DNA from: Tannerella sp.
GTDB lineage: Bacteria > Bacteroidota > Bacteroidia > Bacteroidales > Tannerellaceae
DNA: 51,976 nt
Direction of reading: 5' to 3'
NCBI GenBank assembly: GCA_031285565.1
Contig: JAITVY010000106.1
Coordinates: forward strand, 1-51,976
The position numbers and the translations under genes are program-made. A model generated the notes under the pieces. That model ran no database searches, was not told the origin of the DNA, and was given only the letters and a program-made list of their open reading frames with translations. This document shows, one piece after another, positions 1 through 8,803 of this stretch. Each line of letters opens with the position of its first letter. Within the stretch, counting starts at the first letter, position 1.

Positions 1-1775
1 ATAATCCAATTAGCAGGAATGTTACCTCCTTGAATCTCTCTTTGCGGTGAATATTCATAAGCAAATGTTGAAGGAAGAGGAAGTGTTGAGAATTTGAAAT
101 TGTTAGTAGACAGATTTAATGTCTGTAAATTTATATTTTGGGATAAATCTATTTCTGTCAAATTATTACCCGCCAGATTTAATGATCTCAACTCCGTATT
201 ATTGGTCAGATCAATCGTTGTAACTTTTCCATCCACCAAATAACTACTCTCCCATATTAAATCTTTCAGGTGGATAATGTGAGAAACATCCAACTGCTTA
301 ATTCCATTATTGCTGCAATCCAGATATTCCAGATTCACGTTTTGGGAAAGATCCATATTATCCAAACTGTAACACCTTGAACAATCCAAATATTCCAGGT
401 TCACGTTTTGGGAGAGGTCAAGCGTTGTCAATCCGTAACTCAATCCGCAATTCAGTGAACGCAATTCCTGATTACCGGATAATATAAGATCCGTCAAGGA
501 ATTATTATCACATCGTAGACTCTCCAGTTTTTCGAAAGGCGTACAATCCAATATGCCTCTAAAGTAGGGATCATGTTCCCAAGGCGTAGTATTAATAAAT
601 AAGCCTGTTAATCTTTTGGGTGTCTCTTCATTCCATAAACAATAGCCTATAGTAGTAAGAGTACTTATTTTCTCTACCCATTCTTCCGATTCATACCATG
701 ACAATGTATCGGAAGGATTTAATCCGAAACCATAAAAATTTTCCACCGAATGAGTTTGTTCTTGCCGCATAAATGCCCGCAGCCCTTCCTTATCGTCTTC
801 GTCGTAAATAAAATATACAGGCTCTGTTACATTTACATGATATTCCAACGTTAACTGAGGATAATATTCATTGGTCATACGGCAAATCAATTTTTCTCCG
901 CTAAGCGCATCGCCCGCAATAAATTTACCGGGATGGCTATCCATAACATTGGTCGGCGTTCCATTTTCTTTATACCAATTATACACAACAGGGATTCCAA
1001 ATGCTCCCTCATACATCGACAGATCAATCTCTTCATTCGCCCGTATACTACCACCCTGAATAGGACTTTGCGGTGCATACGAATAACTGGCTATCAGACT
1101 CCAATCGGGAAGCGACGAAAATGTAAGATTATTTTCAGAAACATCAGCAAACATTAAATCTCCGATGTGTTCTCCCATCAGGGACGTAGTGATACTTGTT
1201 AATTGATTTTTACTGCAATCAATGTAATTCAGCTTACTACCATAAATACGAAGATGTTCTACCTTATTATTCCTGCAATCGAATATTTCAAGATCATGAC
1301 ATTCATCCAAGGCAATACTGGTAATCTGATTATCGTAACAAAATAATTCTTTTAAATTACCATTACCGGAAAGGCCTTTTAGCTCAATAAAATCATTGCC
1401 TGAAATATTCAATCGTTCCAGTTTATTAAAATAAGAACAATTAACGTTTCCATACATTTTCCGCGAAGTCGTATTTTCAAACGACAATGCTACCAATCTT
1501 TTAGGAGAATCGTTATTCCATACACACGCATTTTGTCCGTTCGGGGTTTTAATCTTAGCGATCCAGTCCTCATTTTGCTGCCATTGTGTCGTATCCGCAA
1601 CCGTCAACCCTACCCAATCAAGATTAAAATATAGCGCTACGGCAAAGGGTATTTTCTGCCTTAATATAGCCCTTAATCCTTCTTTATCATCTTCATGATA
1701 AGTTTGTGCGTTTATCAGTCCGGAAAATAGCATCGAACTGATGAATACCGAAATAAAAAGTAATTTCTTCTTCAT
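1..1775 (-). CDS. Secreted leucine-rich-repeat protein, 3' end outside window
   Basis: This open frame runs off the left edge; 591 codons are visible from an ATG at 1773-1775. The first 24 residues form a signal peptide (two-lysine start, hydrophobic core, cleavage near INA-Q), so the protein is exported. The rest contains leucine-rich repeats of the type LxxLDLSxNxxL and LExLDCSxN, resembling internalin-like repeats rather than BspA repeats. A module opening with a conserved EDDKEGLRA block occurs twice, near residues 25 and 324, so the gene carries an internal duplication with a unit of about 300 residues. The C-terminus is missing, so a sorting domain cannot be judged. The role is unknown; surface binding or adhesion is a guess from the repeat type. 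I saw no good promoter match upstream. Confidence 0.85.
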   Translation of the reverse strand, partial: MKKKLLFISVFISSMLFSGLINAQTYHEDDKEGLRAILRQKIPFAVALYFNLDWVGLTVADTTQWQQNEDWIAKIKTPNGQNACVWNNDSPKRLVALSFENTTSRKMYGNVNCSYFNKLERLNISGNDFIELKGLSGNGNLKELFCYDNQITSIALDECHDLEIFDCRNNKVEHLRIYGSKLNYIDCSKNQLTSITTSLMGEHIGDLMFADVSENNLTFSSLPDWSLIASYSYAPQSPIQGGSIRANEEIDLSMYEGAFGIPVVYNWYKENGTPTNVMDSHPGKFIAGDALSGEKLICRMTNEYYPQLTLEYHVNVTEPVYFIYDEDDKEGLRAFMRQEQTHSVENFYGFGLNPSDTLSWYESEEWVEKISTLTTIGYCLWNEETPKRLTGLFINTTPWEHDPYFRGILDCTPFEKLESLRCDNNSLTDLILSGNQELRSLNCGLSYGLTTLDLSQNVNLEYLDCSRCYSLDNMDLSQNVNLEYLDCSNNGIKQLDVSHIIHLKDLIWESSYLVDGKVTTIDLTNNTELRSLNLAGNNLTEIDLSQNINLQTLNLSTNNFKFSTLPLPSTFAYEYSPQREIQGGNIPANWI

Positions 1776-2178
1776 AAGAAAACAATTTTAAATGTTAATA
1801 AGTAAATAATGAATGAAATATTCTGAGAGTGTCTAAAATGAGTTTCTTCTGTCATCCGGAACTCATCAAAAATTCTGTTAAACCCAATCAACCAAACAAT
1901 ATGGAATATTCATATGCCCCGATATGACAATAATGCTGATTTTTCAGACATTCTCATTTTATTACAGGATTTATTGCAATAAATAGTAGTTTTTTCTCAT
2001 GTTGTTAAAAGTTTAGCTATTAGTTAATATGAATTAAAATAAAAATAGTTTTCAAAAAAAATACATGAGTAAAAATAAATTCCATGATCTTTCCATTCCT
2101 TAAATATCCCGGTCTGAGCAAGATCTATATTAAAATCGACTCTCTATTCTGAATATCAGGCAAAACACAAGCCGCCTA

Positions 2179-2206
2179 ATATATTGCCTGATTATCAGCA
2201 ATATAT
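2179..2206. repeat. AT-rich stem-loop in the divergent spacer
   Basis: The arms ATATATTGC (2179-2187) and GCAATATAT (2198-2206) are perfectly complementary around a 10-nt loop. No gene reads toward it, so it is not an obvious terminator. Its AT-rich stem could also arise by chance. Confidence 0.3.
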
Positions 2207-2659
2207 ATTGATTTCCAGACTCATCATAGCAAGCCATCTGAAAATCTTCATAAATGCAATTACGATATTATATAAATGGCCATATCATATTTATTGTATT
2301 TTTTATATATAGCAATTTATTTGTATTATTTTTCATTTATTAATCACAAATATAAAAATTGAATTTGATTAAAAAAATAGCAAAATGAATATTTTTGAAC
2401 AAAATAAGCCCCCAAAAGGAAATAAAGCATTGCTAATCAAACCAACAGGCCATAATACATTATAGCTTTATATAGATATATTTAACATTTATTCGCAAAA
2501 TCAATCCATTCCAACAATATATTACAGACAATGACGATAACTCTTTGAATTGCATATATATTTGCCTTCTGTGAATATGGAGATAATATAGCTGTGGCTA
2601 TACACGAAGAAGAATTAAAAAAAATCCACTTCCGGATACCCTTTTCAGATAAAATTCAA

Positions 2660-2667
2660 TATATTTG
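2660..2667 (+). promoter_or_regulatory. Bacteroidales -7 element for the T9SS-like cargo gene
   Basis: TATATTTG matches the Bacteroidales -7 consensus TAnnTTTG and lies 42 bp before the start codon. No TTTG is present at the expected -33 distance, so the match is incomplete. Confidence 0.4.
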
Positions 2668-2709
2668 CATTTAATACGTTTAATATAATCTTAATGTAAA
2701 AATTATCAT

Positions 2710-3849
2710 ATGAAAACCAAGTTACTTACTTTATGCTTAGCTTTTCCTGTTTTATTAAGTGCTCAAAATGTAGTAAAGAAAACAACTAATGAATTTCAGC
2801 TGTTTTCAAATTTGGAAAACCAACAAGCTATGCTGAATTCCGCAGCATCTCAACTGCCGGATTCTATTTATACATATGCTGATAGTGAATATGAGTATCT
2901 GGAGGCTAAAGCTGCTTTTACCTATGATGCAGAGGGACGCGTTATTCTGGAAAAAGGAGTAAAAGTAATAAGTGGATATAGTAACCCCCAGACACCATAT
3001 AAAAAGGATTATACCTATACGATTGAATCCGACTCTTCTGATACAGAAGAAATTATTGAATCCCATTTAGTCAATGGCCAATGGCAGAAAAAGTATAAGA
3101 ATACGACTTATTCCCGTTCGAATAATCCTACTTCAACTAAAATGATTGTGGAAACAAAGAAGTATTATTACATATATGCTATAAATAATGATAATTGGAA
3201 ATTAGAACAAAGCACAACCACAACAGATTTTAGTGATAAAGGATATCCGGTTGTTATGGTTGATTCTATACGGAGTACAGATGGCCTGGTATTATATAAG
3301 AATGAAATTTCATATAATGAAAATAACCAGGTCGATTCTATAATATCGCATAGACCAAATAAAGCGGATAAAAATAAATGGGATTTGTTTTCGAAAAGTA
3401 AATACACCTATAATATTGATGGAAAGCTAACAAAAATACGGGGGTATTATACATATATTAGTGGCGAACATACTCTTGAATGGTATAGGACTACGGATTA
3501 TGAATACGATGAAAAAGGAAATTTAGCATCTAAAGATATTCTCGATGACGATATAATGTATTCCTATTATTATAAAAATGTATATTCGTCCACAGCGAGT
3601 AATCAAATACCGGATCCGGTAAAACTATCAGAGGTATATACAGATCCTGCTGGAAATATAATAATAAATATAAATGACTCAGAAAGTGCAACTGTTTATA
3701 TTAACAATATGGCAGGACATCTTATATGGAAACAAGCTGTTTCTTCGCAAAGAACGACGATTCCGACTAATAACTTATCAAAAGGAATATATATTGTCAA
3801 GGTAGAAACAATAAAAAGTTCAGACACATATAAGATATCTGTCAAATAA
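2710..3849 (+). CDS. Exported protein with T9SS-like C-terminal sorting domain
   Basis: A 379-residue protein with a signal peptide of about 19 residues (MKTK start, hydrophobic stretch, LLSAQ cleavage region). The middle holds tyrosine-rich YD-like strands of the form YDxxGxx, for example FTYDAEGRV near residue 71 and YEYDEKGNL near 267, suggesting a repetitive beta-structure. The last 73 residues (about 307-379) look like a type A T9SS sorting domain: a beta-rich NIIININ strand, a YINNMAGHLIW segment, then LSKGIYIVKV and a basic VK end. Such domains direct export across the outer membrane and anchoring or release at the surface. Function beyond that is unknown. A 9-bp terminator-like hairpin follows inside the 3' end of the convergent PHP gene. 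Confidence 0.85.
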   Translation: MKTKLLTLCLAFPVLLSAQNVVKKTTNEFQLFSNLENQQAMLNSAASQLPDSIYTYADSEYEYLEAKAAFTYDAEGRVILEKGVKVISGYSNPQTPYKKDYTYTIESDSSDTEEIIESHLVNGQWQKKYKNTTYSRSNNPTSTKMIVETKKYYYIYAINNDNWKLEQSTTTTDFSDKGYPVVMVDSIRSTDGLVLYKNEISYNENNQVDSIISHRPNKADKNKWDLFSKSKYTYNIDGKLTKIRGYYTYISGEHTLEWYRTTDYEYDEKGNLASKDILDDDIMYSYYYKNVYSSTASNQIPDPVKLSEVYTDPAGNIIININDSESATVYINNMAGHLIWKQAVSSQRTTIPTNNLSKGIYIVKVETIKSSDTYKISVK

Positions 3850-3869
3850 ATCCAAATGCTTTTATTTAA

Positions 3870-4763
3870 CTAATGTCTTTGAGAGGTAAGCCGTTGAATA
3901 GAACTTCTTACCTCTTTTTCACAACTATCGTCAAATTTGAATTGCCCGATTTGAATTAATGGTTTGATTTTACCATGAAAATCGCTTCCGCTGGTCATGA
4001 TGCCGTTCCTTTCCCGAATCACAGATACAAAGTAATCAATCTGCTCGATACTATGATAATTGTTGAAAACTTCCAGGCCTTCAGCCCCGTTATTCAGCAA
4101 TTCATCAACAATATATTCCCGACCTTTCAGGTTAAGCCCCGGGTGCGCCACTACCGGCGTTCCCCCGTTATCTTTAATTATTTCAATAGCATTGATATAA
4201 TCCATAAACTCTATGGGCACAAAAGCCGGTTTTCCCTGAGCAAAATAATTCAGATAGAAATTGATATACGGCATATCACTTCTTTCTCCACCTTCCATGT
4301 AAGGACGTAGAAGCGGTGTGTGGTATTTACTGTCCGACAACATTACCTCGGCAACAAGTTCTGCTGTCGGCTGTTTTCCTTTCGCTTTAGCTAAGACAGA
4401 TTCTTCATCTATACAAAAACCCAATTCATTCAGATTGACAATCATTTGGGCAAACGAATCCATTTCTTTAGAAAACATTTCTTTTTCTAATATCTCAAAA
4501 TCTTCAGATGTCCAGTCTATACCATAACCTAAAACATGCAAGTTGATCCCCTTGTAATCACAATCAATCTCAATTCCAGGAATAAAGCCAATCTTCTTGT
4601 CCTGAATAAGAGAAAAAGTTTCTTCTATGCCTCTTACCGAATTGTGGTCGGTCACCGAAAAATAATTTATTCCCCGGTTCAAAATCAAATTTATGATTTC
4701 TGCAATTCCGAATTCTCCGTCACTGCTGAATTTAGTATGAATATGTAAATCAAAATCTATCAT
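3870..4763 (-). CDS. PHP-domain metal-dependent phosphoesterase
   Basis: A 297-residue cytoplasmic protein of the PHP family (TrpH/YciV-like), which hydrolyses phosphate esters such as nucleoside 3',5'-bisphosphates or short RNA 5' ends. The metal-binding motifs are all present: DLHIHT with H7 and H9, TDHN at 38-41, E65 in GIE, H76, H207 in AHPG, and SDFHG with D261 and H263. Length and motif order fit the family. The start lies 24 bp downstream of the DUF1349-like gene on the same strand, so the two are probably cotranscribed from the promoter at 5492-5522. Substrate cannot be told from sequence; a sugar-phosphate or nucleotide role is possible. Confidence in the family is high and in the substrate low. 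Confidence 0.9.
   Translation of the reverse strand: MIDFDLHIHTKFSSDGEFGIAEIINLILNRGINYFSVTDHNSVRGIEETFSLIQDKKIGFIPGIEIDCDYKGINLHVLGYGIDWTSEDFEILEKEMFSKEMDSFAQMIVNLNELGFCIDEESVLAKAKGKQPTAELVAEVMLSDSKYHTPLLRPYMEGGERSDMPYINFYLNYFAQGKPAFVPIEFMDYINAIEIIKDNGGTPVVAHPGLNLKGREYIVDELLNNGAEGLEVFNNYHSIEQIDYFVSVIRERNGIMTSGSDFHGKIKPLIQIGQFKFDDSCEKEVRSSIQRLTSQRH
3882..3920 (+). terminator. Rho-independent terminator of the T9SS-like cargo gene
   Basis: AGAGGTAAG (3882-3890) pairs perfectly with CTTACCTCT (3907-3915) around a 16-nt loop and is followed by a T-run ending at 3919. It lies 33 bp after the stop of the plus-strand gene but inside the last codons of the opposing PHP gene, so the two transcription units share sequence at their 3' ends. 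Confidence 0.55.
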
Positions 4764-4787
4764 GCTTGTATCATCTTTAGTCCCTCA

Positions 4788-5438
4788 TCATTCCGCGTTA
4801 TCTTGCAGCCATTTTAACCTACGTTGGTCTGGCAAATGCTTTACGGAAAAGTTCTCGAATTTAGCCTCAAACCCATTACCATCAGGACAAGCCCCCATTA
4901 CCCCAACCATAACTGGACAATTATCCTGTAACCATGCGTTTCGCATCATCACATAGTTCTTATCATCAAAAGAATAAAATACTTCAACCGCATCTAATCG
5001 TCTTACAGCTTTTATCCATACAAATGGTACCGGCTTATCCAAAGTGATAACACTCCAATCGCTCGTTTTATGAGTCACAACCGTACTTAGATTATATTTA
5101 CCATCAACAAATTCTATTCCTGCCTTAATGTAATTCTGATGGTCAGTGCGCAGCATCAATCCGGATTGGTCAAAACGAACTTTATAATCACCCGATATCT
5201 TCACTTTAACCTCAAATTCTCCGCCATAAGTAGCGTAATAAAAAGGCGCATCATCAACCGTAAACCCATAGTGAGAAATACGCCAGTAATCACTTTGGGG
5301 GGTTACAAACATTGAAAGCCGATTGTCTTTAATCTCCCATTTCTCCGGTTCATTAAACCATTGCATTTTGTCTAAACTTTGTGCCATCATATTACATGAA
5401 ATGAGAATTGCTACCGCAAAAAATACGAACTTTTTCAT
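4788..5438 (-). CDS. Exported DUF1349-like (concanavalin-fold) protein
   Basis: A 216-residue protein starting at the ATG 5436-5438. The frame is open 84 bp further upstream, but the promoter at 5492-5522 would place transcription start near 5485, and only the shorter start gives a normal leader (MKKFVFFAVAIL). The leader ends in LISC, a possible lipobox with C15, or may be cut near MAQ, so it could be a lipoprotein or periplasmic. The body resembles DUF1349, a concanavalin-like beta-sandwich: DAPFYYATYGGEFEVKVK, then DQSGLMLR, then YIKAGIEF. Relatives often bind or act on carbohydrates. It is first in an operon with the PHP phosphoesterase and divergent from a LuxR-type regulator that may control it. 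Confidence 0.8.
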   Translation of the reverse strand: MKKFVFFAVAILISCNMMAQSLDKMQWFNEPEKWEIKDNRLSMFVTPQSDYWRISHYGFTVDDAPFYYATYGGEFEVKVKISGDYKVRFDQSGLMLRTDHQNYIKAGIEFVDGKYNLSTVVTHKTSDWSVITLDKPVPFVWIKAVRRLDAVEVFYSFDDKNYVMMRNAWLQDNCPVMVGVMGACPDGNGFEAKFENFSVKHLPDQRRLKWLQDNAE

Positions 5439-5491
5439 TGATTTATTTTTTATTGAATTAAGCCAATAACCATATAAGAATATTACATTTG

Positions 5492-5522
5492 CAAAGATAA
5501 AGATCTGTATTGCAATACGCAA
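5492..5522 (-). promoter_or_regulatory. Bacteroidales promoter of the DUF1349-PHP operon
   Basis: Read on the minus strand, TTG (5520-5522), a 20-bp spacer and TATCTTTG (5492-5499) match the -33/-7 pattern. Predicted transcription start is near 5485, giving a leader of about 47 nt before the ATG at 5438. The -33 element lies 24 bp from the start codon of the divergent LuxR-type gene, so the regulator and this operon share a short control region. Confidence 0.6.
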
Positions 5523-5545
5523 TGCTTATAAATAACCATTTTTGA

Positions 5546-6316
5546 ATGAGGGAAAATATCATATCAACGTTGAGCAAAGAGCTTTTAAATCAGCCCTTTG
5601 CTTATGATAAAGACGAATCTGTCACGCTGGCTAAAGGGCAACAGATTGCATATGGATATGCTAAAATAGAGAACTCAATTGCTGTTTTAAGTGATTTGAG
5701 ATCTAATAAAAGTTACATTTATAATGGCGGTGTTGCTGAAAAATTAGGTATTTCAAAAAATAAATGCACCAAAGAATTAGATTCTATTTGGGAAGAAGAT
5801 ATTTTCAAAAGAATTCATCCCGACGATCTGATAGAGAAGCATCTGCTTGAACTTCGCTTTTTCCATCTGTTAAAAAACATGCCGGTCAGGGAACGAGCAA
5901 ATTATCATATAATAAGCCGGTTAAGAATGATGGATAACTTAGGGAAGTACACTTCGATTCAACATAGAATGTTTTATGTAGGTAGTTGTCCAATGGGAAA
6001 TTTGTGGTTGGCCCTTTGTCTCTACAATTTCTCACACAATACAACAACATCTGAAATATTCGACGGAATAATCATAAATTCCGTAACAGGTAGAACAATC
6101 AAAGCAGACAATGACAAATGTAAAAACATTTTATCGTCCCGGGAAAAAGAAATATTACAACTGATAGAGAAAGGAAAAGCAAGTATAGAAATAGCAGACG
6201 TTTTATCTATTAGTAAAAACACAGTAAGCAGACATAGACAAAATATACTCGAAAAATTAAGAGTAAAAAATTCTATTGAAGCATGTCAGATAGCCAAAAT
6301 AATGAACCTCATTTAA
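5546..6316 (+). CDS. LuxR-type transcriptional regulator with PAS-like N-terminus
   Basis: A 256-residue protein. Residues 196-250 form a GerE/LuxR-type helix-turn-helix: LSSREKEILQLIEKG, then an IADVLSISKNTVSRHRQNI recognition helix and a KLRVKNSIEA tail. The first 180 residues look like a single PAS-like sensor domain without transmembrane segments or signal peptide, and there is no receiver-domain aspartate pattern. It is therefore a cytoplasmic one-component regulator of the kind common in Bacteroidota. It diverges from the DUF1349-PHP operon with 107 bp between start codons, which makes that operon its most likely target; the alpha-galactosidase 226 bp downstream is another candidate. 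The ligand is unknown. Confidence 0.82.
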   Translation: MRENIISTLSKELLNQPFAYDKDESVTLAKGQQIAYGYAKIENSIAVLSDLRSNKSYIYNGGVAEKLGISKNKCTKELDSIWEEDIFKRIHPDDLIEKHLLELRFFHLLKNMPVRERANYHIISRLRMMDNLGKYTSIQHRMFYVGSCPMGNLWLALCLYNFSHNTTTSEIFDGIIINSVTGRTIKADNDKCKNILSSREKEILQLIEKGKASIEIADVLSISKNTVSRHRQNILEKLRVKNSIEACQIAKIMNLI

Positions 6317-6426
6317 ATACTCGTAATTTATCCGGCAATATATTACGTCTTCTTTATTTTGTAAAAAATAGTTATATTGCAAACACAATTAATAAACAAC
6401 AACCTATGAAACGGAGCATGTAATTT

Positions 6427-6486
6427 AGTGGTTAATTGTGAATGATTAGTGATTAATTAACCGCTCATCACTAACCGTTAATCACT
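6427..6486. repeat. Imperfect hairpin; copy of a dispersed intergenic repeat
   Basis: An outer stem pairs 6427-6435 with 6478-6486 (9 bp, one G-T) and an inner stem pairs 6446-6453 with 6467-6474 (8 bp). The part 6450-6486 is matched in inverted orientation at 49762-49798 with 32 of 37 identical bases. It sits between the LuxR-type gene and the alpha-galactosidase, so it could affect mRNA processing or termination there. Confidence 0.55.
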
Positions 6487-6542
6487 TATTAGATTAGATT
6501 CGTTCCATGCAACCTTAGTGTAAAAAAATAAAATATTATCGT

Positions 6543-8702
6543 ATGAAAAAGAAAACAATCATTCTATTATGCCTGCTAATGACAATAGGTATAATAAGAG
6601 CCAATAACACAAAAACTATTCAGATCGGAACAGACAACACAAGCCTCATTTATCGTGTTGGTGATAACGGACGGTTATACCAAACCTATCTCGGTCAAAA
6701 ATTGAAATTCGATTCCGATCTGGCATATCTTCCCCAATTGGGCGAAGCTTACCTTACACACGGAATGGAAGATTACTTCGAGCCGGCCATCCGGGTACTG
6801 CACAATGATGGCAATCCATCCCTGCTGCTCAAGTATGTATCTCATGAAAGCAAACAGCTACAACCGGATGTGACAGAAACGATTATCCGATTAAAAGATG
6901 ATAAATATCCGGTAACCGTAAATATGTATTTTATCACATATGCAAAAGAAGATATTATCAAAACATACACAGAGATTAAGCATCAGGAAAAGAAACCGGT
7001 AACCTTATACAACTACGCCTCATCGTTATTACATCTCAACAGCGAAAAGTATTATCTTACCGAGTTTGCAGGTGATTGGATAGATGAAGTGAATATGACG
7101 GAATTACCGTTGGCATTCGGGAAGAAAATACTCGATTCCAAACTGGGAACCCGTGCCAATATGTTTTGCAGCCCGTTCTTCATGGTTTCCCTCAATAAGG
7201 AAGCTGCAGAAAATTGTGGAGATGTACTGTTCGGGACAATTGGCTGGACTGGGAATTTTCGTTTCACCTTCGAAGTAGACCAGGTAAATCAGTTACGTAT
7301 TCTTTCCGGAATAAATCCGTATGCTTCTGAATACTTACTCCAACCCAACGAAATATTCCGTACACCCGAATTTATTTTTACATACAGCACCGAAGGCAAA
7401 GGCAAAGCCAGCCGCGATTTCCACCGGTGGGCACGAAAATATCAGCTGAAAGATGGTGATAAATCCCGCCTCACATTACTGAATAACTGGGAAGCCACCT
7501 ATTTCGATTTCAACGAAGACAAGCTGATAACCATTATGGACGAAGCAGTTAAACTCGGAGTAGATATGTTTCTGCTCGACGATGGATGGTTTGCCAATAA
7601 ATATCCGCGCAGCAGCGACCGTCAGGGATTAGGCGACTGGGATGAAACAAAAGATAAACTTCCCAACGGAATAGGCAAACTGGTTGAAGAAGCCACCAAA
7701 AAAGGAATCAAATTCGGCATCTGGATCGAGCCCGAAATGGTAAACCCCAAAAGCGAATTATACGAGAAACATAAAGACTGGGTGATTCACCTGCCCAACC
7801 GTGACGAATACTATTTCAGAAATCAAATGGTTCTTGATTTAAGCAATCCCAAAGTACAGGATTATGTTTTTGGCGTTGTAGACAATCTAATGACCAAATA
7901 TCCGGGTATCGCCTACTTCAAATGGGATTGCAACAGTCCGATTACAAATATCTATTCTCCTTACCTGAAAGACAAGCAATCTCATCTGTATATCGACCAT
8001 GTACGCGGATTTTATAACGTACTGGAAAGAGTAAAACAAAAATATCCAGACCTACCTATGATGCTCTGTTCGGGTGGTGGCGGACGCTCCGATTACGAAG
8101 CGCTTAAATACTTTACCGAATTCTGGCCAAGTGACAACACAGATCCCGTATCCCGTATCTTCATCCAATGGGGTTACGGCCACTTCTTCCCATCAAAAGC
8201 AATGGCTGCACATGTAACCAGCTGGGGAAAACAACCCATCAAATTCCGTACCGATGTAGCCATGATGTGCAAACTGGGCTTTGATATCCGTATCAATGAA
8301 ATGACAGATGCAGAACAAGAATATTGCCGCAACGCCGTGAAGAATTTCGACCGGCTCGAAAATGCTATTCTTGATGGCGATATGTACCGGTTGGAATCGC
8401 CTTACGAAAGCGAACATGCAGCCCTTATGTATGTAACCGAAAAGAAAAACAAAGCCGTTCTCTTTGCTTTCGATATGCATCCCCGGCTTGCAACATACAA
8501 TCAACCGAAACCATTAAAATTAAATGGACTGAATCCGGATAAGAAATACAAAATAGAAGAAATCAATCTGCTTCCGGGAACAGAATCAAAGTTGTCATCA
8601 AACGGTAAAACCTATTCAGGTGATTATTTAATGAAAGTCGGAATTCCCGTATTCTCTGCCCAGCATATAATAAGCCACGTGATTGAGATTACGGAAATGT
8701 AA
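6543..8702 (+). CDS. GH36 alpha-galactosidase, exported
   Basis: A 719-residue enzyme that removes terminal alpha-galactose from oligosaccharides, with a signal peptide of about 20 residues (MKKKTIILLCLLMTIGIIRA), so periplasmic. Glycoside hydrolase family 36 features are clear: LLDDGWF at 344-350, GIWIEPEMV, the nucleophile D462 in YFKWDCN, a CSGGGGRSDYE block, and the acid/base D531 in WPSDNTDP. Length fits bacterial GH36 enzymes. It is more like classical AgaA/RafA-type enzymes than the two GH36 paralogues at 37577-41821, which have a different DAGWY/FEPERV signature. A perfect 17-bp bidirectional terminator follows. The LuxR-type regulator upstream may control it. Confidence 0.93.
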   Translation: MKKKTIILLCLLMTIGIIRANNTKTIQIGTDNTSLIYRVGDNGRLYQTYLGQKLKFDSDLAYLPQLGEAYLTHGMEDYFEPAIRVLHNDGNPSLLLKYVSHESKQLQPDVTETIIRLKDDKYPVTVNMYFITYAKEDIIKTYTEIKHQEKKPVTLYNYASSLLHLNSEKYYLTEFAGDWIDEVNMTELPLAFGKKILDSKLGTRANMFCSPFFMVSLNKEAAENCGDVLFGTIGWTGNFRFTFEVDQVNQLRILSGINPYASEYLLQPNEIFRTPEFIFTYSTEGKGKASRDFHRWARKYQLKDGDKSRLTLLNNWEATYFDFNEDKLITIMDEAVKLGVDMFLLDDGWFANKYPRSSDRQGLGDWDETKDKLPNGIGKLVEEATKKGIKFGIWIEPEMVNPKSELYEKHKDWVIHLPNRDEYYFRNQMVLDLSNPKVQDYVFGVVDNLMTKYPGIAYFKWDCNSPITNIYSPYLKDKQSHLYIDHVRGFYNVLERVKQKYPDLPMMLCSGGGGRSDYEALKYFTEFWPSDNTDPVSRIFIQWGYGHFFPSKAMAAHVTSWGKQPIKFRTDVAMMCKLGFDIRINEMTDAEQEYCRNAVKNFDRLENAILDGDMYRLESPYESEHAALMYVTEKKNKAVLFAFDMHPRLATYNQPKPLKLNGLNPDKKYKIEEINLLPGTESKLSSNGKTYSGDYLMKVGIPVFSAQHIISHVIEITEM

Positions 8703-8738
8703 TAAATTTCGCATACATCATTAAATTAACACACCACA

Positions 8739-8785
8739 AATAAAAGGAGAAAAGACTGTATATCAAAATCTTTTCTCCTTTTATT
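8739..8785. terminator. Bidirectional rho-independent terminator
   Basis: Arms 8739-8755 and 8769-8785 are perfectly complementary over 17 bp around a 13-nt loop. The outer part is A/T-rich, giving U-rich tails on both strands. It lies between the convergent alpha-galactosidase and clan GH-A genes and would end both transcripts. Confidence 0.8.
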
Positions 8786-8803
8786 GTATTTCAAAAGTAA
8801 ATA

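Larger units (their letters stand above)
1776..2709. other. 934-bp AT-rich divergent intergenic region
   Basis: This is very AT-rich spacer between two outward-reading genes for secreted proteins. I found no convincing reading frame or RNA gene. It contains one perfect 9-bp inverted repeat with a 10-nt loop (2179-2187 and 2198-2206) and a -7-like element before the plus-strand gene. The size is unusual for this otherwise compact window and could reflect a decayed gene or a long regulatory region; nothing in the sequence decides between these. Confidence 0.6.

Noticed and set aside
871..1157. Open frames on the plus strand inside the LRR gene
   Set aside because: They lie antisense to a long, well-structured coding frame and lack recognisable features.
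1825..1955. 11-bp imperfect inverted repeat flanking about 110 bp upstream of the LRR gene
   Set aside because: Weak match in AT-rich DNA, no transposase or target duplication.
2544..2564. TTTG plus TATATTTG pair in the 2.5 kb gap
   Set aside because: Spacing of 9 bp is far below the 19-21 bp needed for a Bacteroidales promoter.
5439..5522. Longer start for the DUF1349-like gene at 5522
   Set aside because: It would lie upstream of the predicted transcription start and precede the true signal peptide.
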